Shown piece by piece: positions 50,134 to 60,039 of a DNA stretch of 60,089 nt (within the stretch, counting starts at the first letter, position 1; every line of letters starts with the position of its first letter). Position numbers and translations under genes: made by a program. Under the pieces are notes generated by a model, which made no database searches, had not been told where the DNA came from, and worked only from the letters and a program-made list of their open reading frames with translations. This stretch comes from Candidatus Poribacteria bacterium (lineage in GTDB: Bacteria; Poribacteria; WGA-4E; WGA-3G), in assembly GCA_012270865.1 (NCBI GenBank), contig JAAXHL010000206.1:1-60089 (forward strand). The letters run 5' to 3'.

Positions 50134-51297
50134 ATGAAAGCAATTTTGGCGTTAAGCGATGGAACAGTTTTCGAGGGTGAACAGTTTGGTGCGACAGGCG
50201 AAGCTATCGGTGAAGTCGTCTTTAATACCAGCATGACTGGTTATCAGGAAGTCTTAACCGATCCCTCTTACAAGGGGCAAATCGTCACAATGACGTATCC
50301 CTTGATAGGTAATTACGGCTGCAACGAAGCAGACGTTGAATCCATTGGTCCGCAGGTAGAAGGGTTTGTTGTTCGTGAGTACAGTGCGTATCATAGTAAC
50401 TGGCGTTCAAAATGGAGTTTAGATACTTATCTATCTGAGCACAGTATTATCGGCATTCAAGGGATTGATACGCGCGCATTGACCCGTCGACTTCGGGTTC
50501 ACGGTGTCATGAACGGTTGCCTCTCTACAGAGGATTTAAACCCTGAAAGCCTTGTTGCGAAAACCAGGGCATGGCACGGACTCGTCGGTTGGGATTTAGT
50601 TCAACGCGTGACTTGCCCGAATCCGTATGCATGGCAAATCAGTAACCAGTTACCGGTTACCAGTTCCCAGAAAGAGTCCTCTCGTAAGGGCGAGGTAACC
50701 TCGCCCCTACACCACCGGACCCTGGCCACTGGTGCCTGCTATAAAGTCATCGCTCTTGACTTCGGTATCAAATATAATATCTTGCGGCAACTCACGGAAC
50801 ATGGATGTGAGGTGCAAGTTGTGCCAGCGCAGACACCTGCCGAAGATATTCTCGCAGCGGAGCCAGACGGTGTTTTCCTGTCGAACGGTCCCGGAGACCC
50901 GATGCCGGTCGATTATGCCATTAAAACAATTCAAGGATTGATGGGCAAGAAACCGCTTTTCGGTATCTGTTTGGGACACCAACTTCTCGGACTGGCACTG
51001 GGTGGAAAAACCTACAAACTGAAGTTTGGACACCGAGGCGCGAACCAACCCGTTAAGCACCTCGAAACAGATCGGGTCGAAATCACTTCACAAAACCACG
51101 GATTTTGTGTTGATATTGATTCTCTGCCGAATAGCGTTGACATTACACATATCAATTTGAATGATGATACCCTCGAAGGGATCCAGCACCGGGAATATCC
51201 GCTCTTTTCTGTGCAGTATCACCCGGAAGCGTCTCCCGGTCCGCACGATGCAAGTTATCTCTTTTCGCGTTTTACTGACATGATGGATGAATGTTAA
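50134..51297 (+). CDS. carA: Carbamoyl-phosphate synthase small subunit, with repeat-derived linker
   Basis: 387 residues. The N-terminal small-subunit domain begins KAILALSDGTVFEGEQFGA and the glutaminase domain starts at about 205 (KVIALDFGIKYNILR). The catalytic triad is Cys in LFGICLGHQLL, with His and Glu in QYHPEASPG. It releases ammonia from glutamine for CarB. Residues of about 170-200 are encoded by the repeat at 50639-50735, in the interdomain linker. The upstream element occupies the gap to pyrC. carB follows after 98 bases. Confidence 0.94.
   Translation: MKAILALSDGTVFEGEQFGATGEAIGEVVFNTSMTGYQEVLTDPSYKGQIVTMTYPLIGNYGCNEADVESIGPQVEGFVVREYSAYHSNWRSKWSLDTYLSEHSIIGIQGIDTRALTRRLRVHGVMNGCLSTEDLNPESLVAKTRAWHGLVGWDLVQRVTCPNPYAWQISNQLPVTSSQKESSRKGEVTSPLHHRTLATGACYKVIALDFGIKYNILRQLTEHGCEVQVVPAQTPAEDILAAEPDGVFLSNGPGDPMPVDYAIKTIQGLMGKKPLFGICLGHQLLGLALGGKTYKLKFGHRGANQPVKHLETDRVEITSQNHGFCVDIDSLPNSVDITHINLNDDTLEGIQHREYPLFSVQYHPEASPGPHDASYLFSRFTDMMDEC
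50639..50735 (+). repeat. Palindromic element inserted in frame within carA
   Basis: It begins with AGTAACCAGTTACCGGTTAC, continues through the inverted repeat GGGCGAGGT/ACCTCGCCC, and ends with CTGGCCACTGGTGCC. It combines the heptamer family of 50043-50125 with a second common hairpin type. The frame stays open across it and translates to SNQLPVTSSQ-type residues not expected in CarA. Confidence 0.7.
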
Positions 51298-51395
51298 CCA
51301 ATGGAGGGTAGCCTGTAGCCGAAGGTGAAGGCGGGTTTTGAGAACTCAGCCCCTGTCTAAAGAGACCTGACAGACCCGTTAGGGCTAAATTAAAA

Positions 51396-54300
51396 ATGCC
51401 AAAGCGAACAGATATAAATAAAATCTTAATTATCGGATCCGGTGCGATTATCATCGGACAGGCGTGTGAGTTCGATTACTCAGGAACGCAGGCGTGTAAG
51501 GCACTCAAAGAGGAGGGGTACGAAATCACCCTCGTCAATAGCAACCCTGCCACGATTATGACCGACCCGGATTTTGCCGATCAGACTTACATTGAACCCA
51601 TCACGGCAGACACGGTAGAACTTGTCATCGCCAAAGAGCGTCCAGATGCGCTGCTACCGACGCTCGGTGGACAGACAGCCTTAAATGTATCTGTCGAACT
51701 TGCGGAATCCGGTGTCCTCAATAAGTACGGTGTTGAACTTATCGGTGCGAAATTACCGGCTATTCAAAAAGCGGAAGATCGGGCACTCTTCAAAAAGGCG
51801 ATGATAGACATTGGACTTGATGTCCCGGAGAGCGGTATCGCGCATTCCGTACAAGAGGCACTCGAACTTGTTCAAGAGATCGGTTTCCCAGCAATCATCC
51901 GTCCGGCGTTTACACTCGGTGGCACGGGTGGTGGGATCGCTTACAACATCGAAGAATACGAAAAGATGGTCGCGAAAGGACTCACACTCAGTCCGATCAA
52001 CGAATTGTTGATTGAGGAGTCTGTCATCGGATGGAAAGAGTTCGAGTTAGAGGTTATGCGAGATGGGGCAGACAACGTTGTTATCATCTGCTCAATTGAA
52101 AATGTTGATGCCATGGGTGTCCACACCGGCGATAGCATTACCGTTGCACCTATCCAGACCTTGACGGATAAAGAATATCAACTGATGCGGGATTCCGCGA
52201 TTAAGATTATTCGAGAAATAGGTGTTGACACAGGCGGTTCCAATATCCAATTTGCTGTTGATCCGAAGACAGGTAGGCAGGTCGTTATTGAGATGAACCC
52301 GCGTGTCTCGCGCAGCTCCGCGCTTGCGTCAAAAGCGACAGGTTTCCCTATCGCCAAAATCGCCGCCAAACTCGCTGTCGGTTATAATTTAGATGAAATT
52401 CCGAACGACATCACTGCTGAAACACCTGCCTGCTTTGAACCGACAATTGACTACGTGGTCGTCAAAATCCCGCGCTGGGCATTTGAAAAATTCCAAGGGA
52501 CTGATGAAACACTGACAACGCAGATGAAATCTGTCGGCGAGGCTATGGCTATCGGTAGAACCTTTAAAGAGGCTTTACAGAAGGGGTTGAGGTCCCTCGA
52601 AAATGGATGGCACGGGTTAGATAACCATCCACTTGATGATCTACCGTTGTCTGAAATCCCAAGCAAACTCAGCATTCCTAACGTCAAGCGGATCTTTTAT
52701 ATCAAAGCTGCCCTTGCACGCGGGATGAGCATTGAAGATATACACGCCTATTCACACATCGATCCGTTTTTCCTCTATAACTTGAAGGAGATTGTTGACT
52801 TTGAAAACGGTTTGTCTGAACCGAGCACGCAAAAACTTATAAAAGAAGGAACCAGTAACCAGTGGCCAGTAACCAGTAAAGAAACTTCTAAAACTGGTAA
52901 CTGGAAACTGGTAACTGATAACTTGAAAAAGGCAAAACAATTTGGATTCTCTGATCGGCAGTTAGCGGAGATATACGATGTATCCGAAGGTGCTATCCGT
53001 GAATGTCGGAAGGAACTCGGTATTGAAGCGACATTCAAAACTGTTGATACCTGTGCCGCCGAGTTTGAAGCAGAAACGCCGTACTATTATTCCACCTGTT
53101 CGAGTGAAGACGAGGTACGACCTTCAGATAAACAAAAGGTTATGATCCTCGGTGGCGGTCCGAACCGGATCGGACAAGGGATCGAATTCGACTACTGCTG
53201 TGTCCATGCCGCAATCGCACTCAAAGAAGATGGCTATGAGACCATCATGGTGAACAGTAACCCCGAAACCGTCAGTACCGATTACGATACCTCCGATCGC
53301 CTCTATTTTGAACCGTTGACGGTTGAACACGTTCTGAACATCTATCATAAAGAGAGACCGTCGGGGGTCATTGTGCAGTTTGGTGGACAGACACCGTTGA
53401 ATCTTGCGCTTGCTCTCAAGGAAGCAGGCGTTCCGATAATTGGCACGAGTCCTGAGGATATCGCGCGCTCCGAGGATCGTCGCCTCTTTAAAGCCGTGTT
53501 GGACGACATCGGATTAAGGCAACCCCCTAACGGAACGGCGACATCAAGTGAGGAAGCTGCCCCTATCGCTGCTGCACTCGGCTATCCTGTCATTGTCCGT
53601 CCGTCTTATGTTTTGGGCGGACGTGCGATGCAGATCGTTTATGACGAAGCACTTTTACACGAATACATGAACACTGCCGTTGAAGCGTCGCCAGAGCATC
53701 CCGTCCTGATTGACAAATACCTTGAGGAAGCCATTGAAGTTGACGTTGATGCAATCTCGGATGGAAACCGAACGGTCATCGGTGGTATCATGGAGCATAT
53801 TGAGGAAGCCGGTATCCATTCCGGGGACAGCGATTGTGTGCTACCGCCGTACACCCTCGTAGATGAACAGATCGAGAAACTGAAAACCTTCACCTACGAT
53901 TTGGCGCGAGCACTCCGTGTGTGCGGTTTGATGAACGTCCAATATGCGATAAGGAGCGATGATATCTATGTGCTTGAGGTGAACCCGCGCGCATCTCGAA
54001 CGATTCCATTTGTCAGCAAAGCGATCGGTGTGCCACTTGCGAAGCTCGCTGCGCGGGTAATGGCAGGTAAGACGCTCGATGAACTCGGATTTACGCGTGA
54101 GATTGAACCTGCATATTTCAGCGTCAAGGCACCGGTCTTTCCGTTCAACCGTTTCCCGGGTTCAAACACGCGCTTGGGCCCCGAAATGAAATCGACTGGC
54201 GAGGTCATGGGGATTGATACAGATGTTTCCCGCGCCTTCGCGAAGGCACAGAAGGCGTGCGGTTACACGCTGCCTATCAGTGGAAAAGTGTTCATTAGCG

Positions 54301-54680
54301 TTAAAAATAAAGATAAACGCGCCATTATTTTTATCGCTAAGAGATTGACAGATATGGGGTTTGAACTTATCGCTACGCACGGAACCGCAAAGGTACTCCT
54401 CCGAAACGGAATGCAGCCCGAACTCGTCTTTAGTATCGGTAAAGGGAGACCGACGATCCACGATTACATCAAAAACCACGCGGTTGATTTGATTATCAAT
54501 ACGCCTACCGGCGATTTGCACCGGTCAAATGAACTCTTAATTCGTGAGATGGCGATAGCACACGATATCCCGATTTTCACAACGATCCCCGGGGCAGCCG
54601 CAGCCGTTAACGCGATCGACGCACTACAACGTGGAGATATTACTGTCACACCGCTCCAAGATTATTTTAAAATGCTTTAA
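51396..54680 (+). CDS. carB: Carbamoyl-phosphate synthase large subunit, with repeat-derived insertion
   Basis: 1094 residues, about 20 more than usual. Two homologous ATP-grasp halves are seen (first [20 protein letters not shown]; second [20 protein letters not shown]), with an oligomerisation domain between and the MGS-like allosteric domain at the C-terminus ([14 protein letters not shown]). It makes carbamoyl phosphate from bicarbonate, ammonia and two ATP. Residues 486-509, in the oligomerisation domain, are encoded by a 72-base palindromic heptamer element (52851-52922). The start has no strong ribosome site. It ends the pyr operon. Confidence 0.95.
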   Translation: MPKRTDINKILIIGSGAIIIGQACEFDYSGTQACKALKEEGYEITLVNSNPATIMTDPDFADQTYIEPITADTVELVIAKERPDALLPTLGGQTALNVSVELAESGVLNKYGVELIGAKLPAIQKAEDRALFKKAMIDIGLDVPESGIAHSVQEALELVQEIGFPAIIRPAFTLGGTGGGIAYNIEEYEKMVAKGLTLSPINELLIEESVIGWKEFELEVMRDGADNVVIICSIENVDAMGVHTGDSITVAPIQTLTDKEYQLMRDSAIKIIREIGVDTGGSNIQFAVDPKTGRQVVIEMNPRVSRSSALASKATGFPIAKIAAKLAVGYNLDEIPNDITAETPACFEPTIDYVVVKIPRWAFEKFQGTDETLTTQMKSVGEAMAIGRTFKEALQKGLRSLENGWHGLDNHPLDDLPLSEIPSKLSIPNVKRIFYIKAALARGMSIEDIHAYSHIDPFFLYNLKEIVDFENGLSEPSTQKLIKEGTSNQWPVTSKETSKTGNWKLVTDNLKKAKQFGFSDRQLAEIYDVSEGAIRECRKELGIEATFKTVDTCAAEFEAETPYYYSTCSSEDEVRPSDKQKVMILGGGPNRIGQGIEFDYCCVHAAIALKEDGYETIMVNSNPETVSTDYDTSDRLYFEPLTVEHVLNIYHKERPSGVIVQFGGQTPLNLALALKEAGVPIIGTSPEDIARSEDRRLFKAVLDDIGLRQPPNGTATSSEEAAPIAAALGYPVIVRPSYVLGGRAMQIVYDEALLHEYMNTAVEASPEHPVLIDKYLEEAIEVDVDAISDGNRTVIGGIMEHIEEAGIHSGDSDCVLPPYTLVDEQIEKLKTFTYDLARALRVCGLMNVQYAIRSDDIYVLEVNPRASRTIPFVSKAIGVPLAKLAARVMAGKTLDELGFTREIEPAYFSVKAPVFPFNRFPGSNTRLGPEMKSTGEVMGIDTDVSRAFAKAQKACGYTLPISGKVFISVKNKDKRAIIFIAKRLTDMGFELIATHGTAKVLLRNGMQPELVFSIGKGRPTIHDYIKNHAVDLIINTPTGDLHRSNELLIREMAIAHDIPIFTTIPGAAAAVNAIDALQRGDITVTPLQDYFKML
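52851..52922 (+). repeat. Palindromic heptamer element inserted in frame within carB
   Basis: The left arm has ACCAGTAACCAGTGGCCAGT and AACCAGT. The right arm has AACTGGTAACTGGAAACTGG then TAACTGATAAC. It is exactly 72 bases (24 codons) and preserves the frame. It is the same element type as that found between pyrC and carA. Confidence 0.75.
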
Positions 54681-54930
54681 TAGTAACCAGTTACCAGTTA
54701 TCAGTTACAAGAGGTTTTGGTAACCCTAAAGCCTCTTTCTGACAACCGAACTGAAAACTGAAAACTACTGACAACTGAAAGGTTTTTCGTAGAAAACCAA
54801 ACTGAAAAAGGAAGTTAACAGTTAACAGTTAACAGTTAAAGAGACTTATGATTAACCACAGCATCTCTGTAAGGGAAACCGGGTAACCCAGCCCCTACAA
54901 AACTGAAAGATTTTTCGCAGAAAAATCGTA
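54681..54930. repeat. Composite repeat region after carB
   Basis: It starts right after the carB stop with AGTAACCAGTTACCAGTTAT. It then has AACTGAA heptamers (near 54750-54778), a GGTTTTTCGTAGAAAACC hairpin (54781-54798), three GTTAACA heptamers (about 54814-54838), an AAGGGAAACCGGGTAACCCA segment and a perfect GATTTTTC-GCA-GAAAAATC hairpin (54909-54927). It fills the 273-base gap. No gene is visible. Confidence 0.65.
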
Positions 54931-54953
54931 CTGAAAACTGATAACTATTAAAA

Positions 54954-55721
54954 ATGGCGAATGATTCTATACAGAGGAACACTCGGTGGGTTCAGACCTT
55001 CGACCGGATCCTTGAGATGCTCAACCTTGACGCAGAGCGTCCAGTGAGCGTCCTACAAATTGAAGATGGTAGGGAGGTGATTGTCGTGCAACCTAACGCT
55101 TTCACGATCTCCCGTATCTATGCCACGGGTCGTCCTGACGGCATGCGTCCACACGGTGTGGACTCTTACTACGATTATTTCTTTGCTAAATTGCAAACAT
55201 ATCAAGAAGAAAACGGGACTCGTGACGGATTCGAGTTAACGCCAGATGAATGGGATATCCTCTTTGAGGAATCTTTCCATCGGTATACACGTTACTTACT
55301 ATTTGCAGGCATTAAACGGTGGGAAGATGTGAAACGCGATACGGCTGCCAATATTGCTGTGACGAATTTGGCACGTGAATGTGCCCCAAACGACATCGCT
55401 TGGCAGAGTTATCAGTATAAAGGATATATGATTATGATGCACAGTATCGCCAACGCGGAGTTGAGCCTTCAAGAAGGTGATGCCGATGCGGCTTTACAGG
55501 ATATTGATGCCGGTATCCAACAGATTGGGGAATTCTGCGGCGAATGCCTGCGTGAGGAACACGGCGAAACTGAAAACATAACGCGTGAACGCTATCTCAG
55601 TAACCTCATAGAATTTCGATCTGATTTGGAGACACTTGATACCGACACAACTGAAGAAGCAAACGAGGACGACGATATTTTGGCAGAGCTGGAAAGATTG
55701 CTAAACGAGGACGACGAATAG
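54954..55721 (+). CDS. Hypothetical cytoplasmic protein
   Basis: 255 residues, acidic, with no signal peptide or membrane segment. The N-terminal 90 residues are mixed alpha/beta (TFDRILEMLNLDAERPVSVL, then ISRIYATGRPDGMRP). The second half is helical and TPR-like (ALQDIDAGIQQIGEFCGECL), ending in an Asp/Glu tail with DDDILAELERLLNEDDE. I do not recognise the family. It follows carB in the same direction but is separated by 273 bases of repeats, so co-transcription is doubtful. Confidence 0.68.
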   Translation: MANDSIQRNTRWVQTFDRILEMLNLDAERPVSVLQIEDGREVIVVQPNAFTISRIYATGRPDGMRPHGVDSYYDYFFAKLQTYQEENGTRDGFELTPDEWDILFEESFHRYTRYLLFAGIKRWEDVKRDTAANIAVTNLARECAPNDIAWQSYQYKGYMIMMHSIANAELSLQEGDADAALQDIDAGIQQIGEFCGECLREEHGETENITRERYLSNLIEFRSDLETLDTDTTEEANEDDDILAELERLLNEDDE

Positions 55722-55843
55722 CACGAGTTCCGCTTCAATATTACAAGAGAACTGGAATTAGGAATGAACGGATAACTTATACACCTCATCCGTTGCGCGT
55801 CCGTTTCGGCATCAAAAGAATCCTTTAGTTTTCAGTCTGAGAA

Positions 55844-56488
55844 TTAGATGTCTTCCCCATCTGGAGCCTGTATAAGGACACCTCCAAGAAATAGGAACGC
55901 TATACCACGGATTATGACGTGTAATTGGACATCAAGCCCAAGGACAAGGCCTCCTGGAAAGGCTACTATCGAAAGAAAAAACAGGTATGCGGCAACTGGA
56001 TTACCCCATGCGTAGAGTGCTGAACCGTAACAGAGTGCCAGTAGCACACACAAGAACGCTCCAGTCATAAAGAGTGCTTCACCCCATTCTCGCCAGAGCG
56101 CATAGAAGGTTTCGCCTATTTCAGTATTGGCGCCTTCGCCTGTCATTAATTCCGAAAGCGCGTTGATTGGAGCGGTTTGTGAGCAGTGGGCTATTAATTC
56201 TATGGCAATCCAAAGGGCAGCGAGGCTCGCGCCTAAAGCACTGCGTGTATGCGTTGCCGAAGAAAGTAAGCCGTAACTCGCTAATAGAGTCGGCACGAGC
56301 AAAATGAGTGTGACAACCCCTATGCCATGAAAAATTCCGATTCTTCCCAAATCTGCTTGTGATAGGTCCGAAACGATTGATGCGTCTGAAACAATAAGAA
56401 ACCAGATAGTGGAAGCGAGCATGAGAACACCGCTCAAAATGCCGGTCAGCCCGCCAAGTCTATACAGTGAACTGAGTCTGTTATCCAT
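55844..56488 (-). CDS. Multi-pass membrane protein, DUF4386-like
   Basis: 214 residues with about six hydrophobic segments. The N-terminus (LYRLGGLTGILSGVLMLAST) and the following pattern resemble DUF4386-type membrane proteins of unknown function, but the match is by feel only. It has no charged catalytic motif. It is divergent from the sigma-54 activator gene, with a hairpin repeat in the shared upstream region. Function unknown. Confidence 0.65.
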   Translation of the reverse strand: MDNRLSSLYRLGGLTGILSGVLMLASTIWFLIVSDASIVSDLSQADLGRIGIFHGIGVVTLILLVPTLLASYGLLSSATHTRSALGASLAALWIAIELIAHCSQTAPINALSELMTGEGANTEIGETFYALWREWGEALFMTGAFLCVLLALCYGSALYAWGNPVAAYLFFLSIVAFPGGLVLGLDVQLHVIIRGIAFLFLGGVLIQAPDGEDI

Positions 56489-56656
56489 TCATTCCTCCGA
56501 AAAAATACGGTAAATATACCAATAGATAAACAATGATGTTATAGTTTACCTGATTCTTAATTTTTAAACAATACTTTTTTCTACACCCCGCAGGGTTATT
56601 TAGTTTTAAACAAATTGTCGGGTTGTCTCAATTTTTGGATTTTCCTTTTCAGTCCC

Positions 56657-56677
56657 GGTGCGGTTACAAACCGCACC
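56657..56677. repeat. Hairpin repeat upstream of the sigma-54 activator gene
   Basis: GGTGCGGTT, an ACA loop and AACCGCACC form a perfect 9-bp stem, flanked by CCCGG/CCGGG-type bases. It is similar in design to the stem-loop at 21017-21039. The rest of the interval 56489-56758 shows no other clear signal. Confidence 0.5.
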
Positions 56678-56758
56678 TACCGGGCCTGGGGTGTCAAAAT
56701 TGAATTAAAAAGTCGAAAACTAAATCGTCCTGCTACGCCCCGTGGTGAGGTTACTGCA

Positions 56759-58198
56759 ATGAATGATCAAGGAACCGTACTAATTGTTGATGCTGACCGA
56801 GTCGAACGCGAACTTGTCTGCGAAACGCTTGCGGGTAAAGGTCTACGCCTCGTTGTCACAGGCAATATGTATCAGGCGTTTCATCAGATTGAGCACCTGA
56901 AAGTTGATATTCTTATCGCACAATTAAAGGCGGAGCGGATTGATGGGTTGGCATTGTTAGAAGCGGCGGCACAGCACCATCCTGACATTGGTGTGGTTTT
57001 TATTACGGAACCGAATATTTTAGAAACGGACATCGGTATCAAAGCGATGCTCGCGTACAAAGATACCTATTTCCTACCGAGGCCGGTTAATCCTGTTCAC
57101 CTTGCGGCACTCTTACAGAGAACCCTCGAAAACCAACGTCTCGCCATTGAAAATCGGCAGCTTCTATCCCAAATTGATGAAAAGGAGGGTTTACGTCGCC
57201 TGACGGGTAACTCGCCGCAGATCGTCAGAATTCGTGATATGATTGCGCAGATTGCACCGACAAAGGCGACCGTCATGATTTATGGGGCACGTGGTACAGG
57301 TAAAGAACTGGTTGCCCGGGCGATTCACCATCGAAGTTTGCGACGCGGTTCGCTTATCGCCTTTAATTGCGCAACGCTGAATGAAAACCTCGCAGAATCT
57401 GAACTTTTCGGACATGAACGTGGGGCATTTAGTGGTGCTTATGATCAGCGCAAGGGGAGATTTGAACTCGCACACGGCGGCACCCTGTTTCTTGATGAAG
57501 TTTCGCAACTCAGCCTATCCAACCAAGCGAGGCTTTTGCGGGTACTCGAAGAACGTGAATTTGAACGGGTCGGGGGCAACAAAACCATTCAGGTTGATGT
57601 CCGCGTCGTATGTGCCACAAATCATGATTTGGAAACCGCGTGCAAAAAACGAGAATTCCTGCCTGACCTCTATGACCGACTCAACGTAGTGCCGATCGAT
57701 CTGCCGACACTCAAAGAACGGATTGAAGATGTACCACTACTCGTGAAGGATTTTCTTCAGGAATTCTGCCGACAAAATGGAAAACCTCCGATAACTATAG
57801 CACCAGAGGCTGTCAGAACTTTGATGAAATATGAGTGGCCAGGCAACGTACGCGAGTTGAAGAACTGCATTGAAGGACTCGTTGTAACATCAACACAACC
57901 GACAATCCAACAGATGGATTTACCTGAACGCATCCTCAAAACGATAGGCATAGCGTTTTCAAACCTACCTTCAGTCCCCGAGATCTCGGAGCCGGTTGAT
58001 AAGGTCCCAGAGAAACAACGCTTAAATGTGAAAGTCGGCATGTCTCTCGACGAAATTAATCGAGAAGCACTCCGCGCAACCCTCGAATCTGTAAACAACA
58101 ACAAAGCAAAAGCCGCAGAAATACTCAAGGTGAGTCGTCGAACAGTCCAACGCAAAGCGAAAGAGTACGGCCTGTTCAATCATCAAAACCTAACCTGA
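56759..58198 (+). CDS. Sigma-54-dependent activator with degenerate receiver domain
   Basis: 479 residues from the ATG at 56759 (GAGG 8 bases upstream). The N-terminal receiver-like domain keeps Asp11 and Asp13 and Thr83, but the phosphoacceptor position is Gln55 ([13 protein letters not shown]) and the conserved Lys is Arg108. The AAA+ domain has Walker A GARGTGKE, a sigma-54 contact loop reading GAFSGA (222-227, Ser for Thr), Walker B GGTLFLDE and GNVRELKN. A Fis-type HTH ends the protein. It activates rpoN promoters; phosphorylation by a kinase is unlikely. Targets are unknown. Confidence 0.9.
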   Translation: MNDQGTVLIVDADRVERELVCETLAGKGLRLVVTGNMYQAFHQIEHLKVDILIAQLKAERIDGLALLEAAAQHHPDIGVVFITEPNILETDIGIKAMLAYKDTYFLPRPVNPVHLAALLQRTLENQRLAIENRQLLSQIDEKEGLRRLTGNSPQIVRIRDMIAQIAPTKATVMIYGARGTGKELVARAIHHRSLRRGSLIAFNCATLNENLAESELFGHERGAFSGAYDQRKGRFELAHGGTLFLDEVSQLSLSNQARLLRVLEEREFERVGGNKTIQVDVRVVCATNHDLETACKKREFLPDLYDRLNVVPIDLPTLKERIEDVPLLVKDFLQEFCRQNGKPPITIAPEAVRTLMKYEWPGNVRELKNCIEGLVVTSTQPTIQQMDLPERILKTIGIAFSNLPSVPEISEPVDKVPEKQRLNVKVGMSLDEINREALRATLESVNNNKAKAAEILKVSRRTVQRKAKEYGLFNHQNLT

Positions 58199-58283
58199 AA
58201 CGAAGTGGAAGGTGACTCGGGCAAGCGGAACTCTAAAACACAAACCGACTTGATTATTCCGCAAGGTAAATTAAAAAACCTGT

Positions 58284-59075
58284 TCAGATTTCCTGATCCA
58301 ATAGTTCCAGTTTGTTCGCATAAACCTCTTTGTAGTAATCTATACGCTTGAGTTGTGAAGCTGCCGCCTCGTCAATAACGACAACTGTTTGTGGATGCAT
58401 CTGTAGTACTGAAGCCGGGACTTCTGCAGTAATGGGTCCCTCCACTGCGTTTGCGATCGCTGCTGCTTTTGATTCTCCGCTTGCCAACAATAGACACTGA
58501 TTCGCTTCCATGATTGTGCCGACACCCATTGTAATTGCCATCTTCGGAACAGCGTCAATAGTGCCGCCGAAATGAGGTGCGTTTGCCTCCAGTGTACTCC
58601 GCGCCAGCGTTTTAATGCGAGTCCGAGAACCGAGCGACGAACTCGGTTCATTAAAGCCGATGTGTCCGTCCTTTCCGATACCGAGTACCTGGATGTCAAT
58701 GCCACCAGCCGCCACAATCGCTGCCTCGTAGCGTTCACAAAATCCCACATGTCCGACGGCTGTGCTTTGTGGGATATGACGATTTTCAGGTGGAATATTA
58801 ATGAGACTAAAAAGGTGTGTTTCCATAAAAGTGTGGTAACTATACGGATGATCCGACGGAATACCGACGTACTCGTCTAAGTTAAAGGTCGTTACCCCTG
58901 AAAAGTCAAGTCCATCTGTTTTATGCATTTCGACTAAGGCTTCATAGACACCGATCGGTGTGCTACCTGTCGCGAGTCCCAAAACGAGGTTCGGTTTCTT
59001 GAGGAGCGCGTCTCGGATGATTTCAGCCGCAACCTCCGCAAGCCGCGCATAAGTCGGTTGAATAACAATTTCCAT
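58284..59075 (-). CDS. nagB: Glucosamine-6-phosphate deaminase
   Basis: 263 residues, typical length. Seen: LGLATGSTPIGVYEAL (phosphate site), FNLDEYVGI with the catalytic Asp, and GIGKDGHIGFNEPSSS with Asp, His and Glu of the ring-opening site. It converts glucosamine-6-phosphate to fructose-6-phosphate and ammonia in amino-sugar catabolism. nagA is not next to it; the gene upstream (59251-60039) is a TIM-barrel epimerase separated by 175 bases. Confidence 0.94.
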   Translation of the reverse strand: MEIVIQPTYARLAEVAAEIIRDALLKKPNLVLGLATGSTPIGVYEALVEMHKTDGLDFSGVTTFNLDEYVGIPSDHPYSYHTFMETHLFSLINIPPENRHIPQSTAVGHVGFCERYEAAIVAAGGIDIQVLGIGKDGHIGFNEPSSSLGSRTRIKTLARSTLEANAPHFGGTIDAVPKMAITMGVGTIMEANQCLLLASGESKAAAIANAVEGPITAEVPASVLQMHPQTVVVIDEAAASQLKRIDYYKEVYANKLELLDQEI

Positions 59076-59250
59076 TTTTTAATTTTCCTTGCGGTTCGTT
59101 CAGGTGGACTTGAGTCTTGATGTCCGTTTCCGTATATCTGAAGAAACACCCAAGCAAAATCCCTACATTTCATTACGGACTATGTCCCTTTCATCTGATA
59201 GGAGAGATCGCTTTGGTTCCCACACATTTTGTTCAACAGTTGGTCGGCTA

Positions 59251-60039
59251 TTACACTGTACCTGCGATAATTCTATCCATATCCTCACTGATACTATGCA
59301 CCCTGCCTTCCGGATTATCGCTATCCACCGGGAGTTCCGCTGTCATGTAATCGTTATATCCGACATCTGCCAACGCCGACATGACGGCGTTCCAATCAAT
59401 TGTGCAGTCCTCAATGAGGTAGGTAAACCGCATTTCACCCGCGTTGAACCCTTTGACATGCACTTTAGTGATACGATTTCCGAGCGAACGGATCCACTGT
59501 TGCGGATAGCCGTACAGGACGATGTTGCCGACATCGAAATAGGCAGTTATTGTTTCACTGTCAAATTCGTCAATGTAGCGACAGAATTCTATTGGACTGA
59601 GCAGGAATTTGTTCCACACATTCTCAAGCGCAATGGTGATCTCGTTGTCCTTCGCTGCAGGGATCAGTTTACGAATTTCGGCTTGTGAACGTTGATATGC
59701 CTCCTCATAACTGATTCTATCATTGACGACCGCAGGCACGAGCAGAACCGTCTCTGCCCCGACAGCCTTTGCGGTCGCTATTGAGTCGAGCATCCCTGCC
59801 CGCGATTCCGCGCGAACCTGATCATCCGCGTCGGAAAGCGGACATGCCCAATGTTTGCTATTCATCACACTGATGACTTCTATCCCATGTTCTTCGGCGA
59901 TCGCTTTTATCTGGAGCCGCTCGCTATCATTGCCGATCGTGTTGATTTCAACACCATCAAACCCTGCTTCTTTGGCGAGTTCAAACTTTGCTTCCATTGA
60001 ACTGCCGGGTAATGAACCGATACATATCCCTTTTTTCAT
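59251..60039 (-). CDS. Sugar phosphate isomerase/epimerase (TIM barrel)
   Basis: 262 residues of the AP-endonuclease-2 barrel type: KKGICIGSLPGSSMEAKFEL, then AGFDGVEINTIGND, a Glu in ITIALENVWNKFLLSP, Asp in TAYFDVGN and Glu near the end (TAELPVDSD) as likely metal ligands. It is related to hydroxypyruvate or tagatose epimerases; the substrate is unknown. GAGAGG precedes the ATG. Together with nagB it suggests sugar catabolism, but co-transcription is not certain. Confidence 0.86.
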   Translation of the reverse strand: MKKGICIGSLPGSSMEAKFELAKEAGFDGVEINTIGNDSERLQIKAIAEEHGIEVISVMNSKHWACPLSDADDQVRAESRAGMLDSIATAKAVGAETVLLVPAVVNDRISYEEAYQRSQAEIRKLIPAAKDNEITIALENVWNKFLLSPIEFCRYIDEFDSETITAYFDVGNIVLYGYPQQWIRSLGNRITKVHVKGFNAGEMRFTYLIEDCTIDWNAVMSALADVGYNDYMTAELPVDSDNPEGRVHSISEDMDRIIAGTV

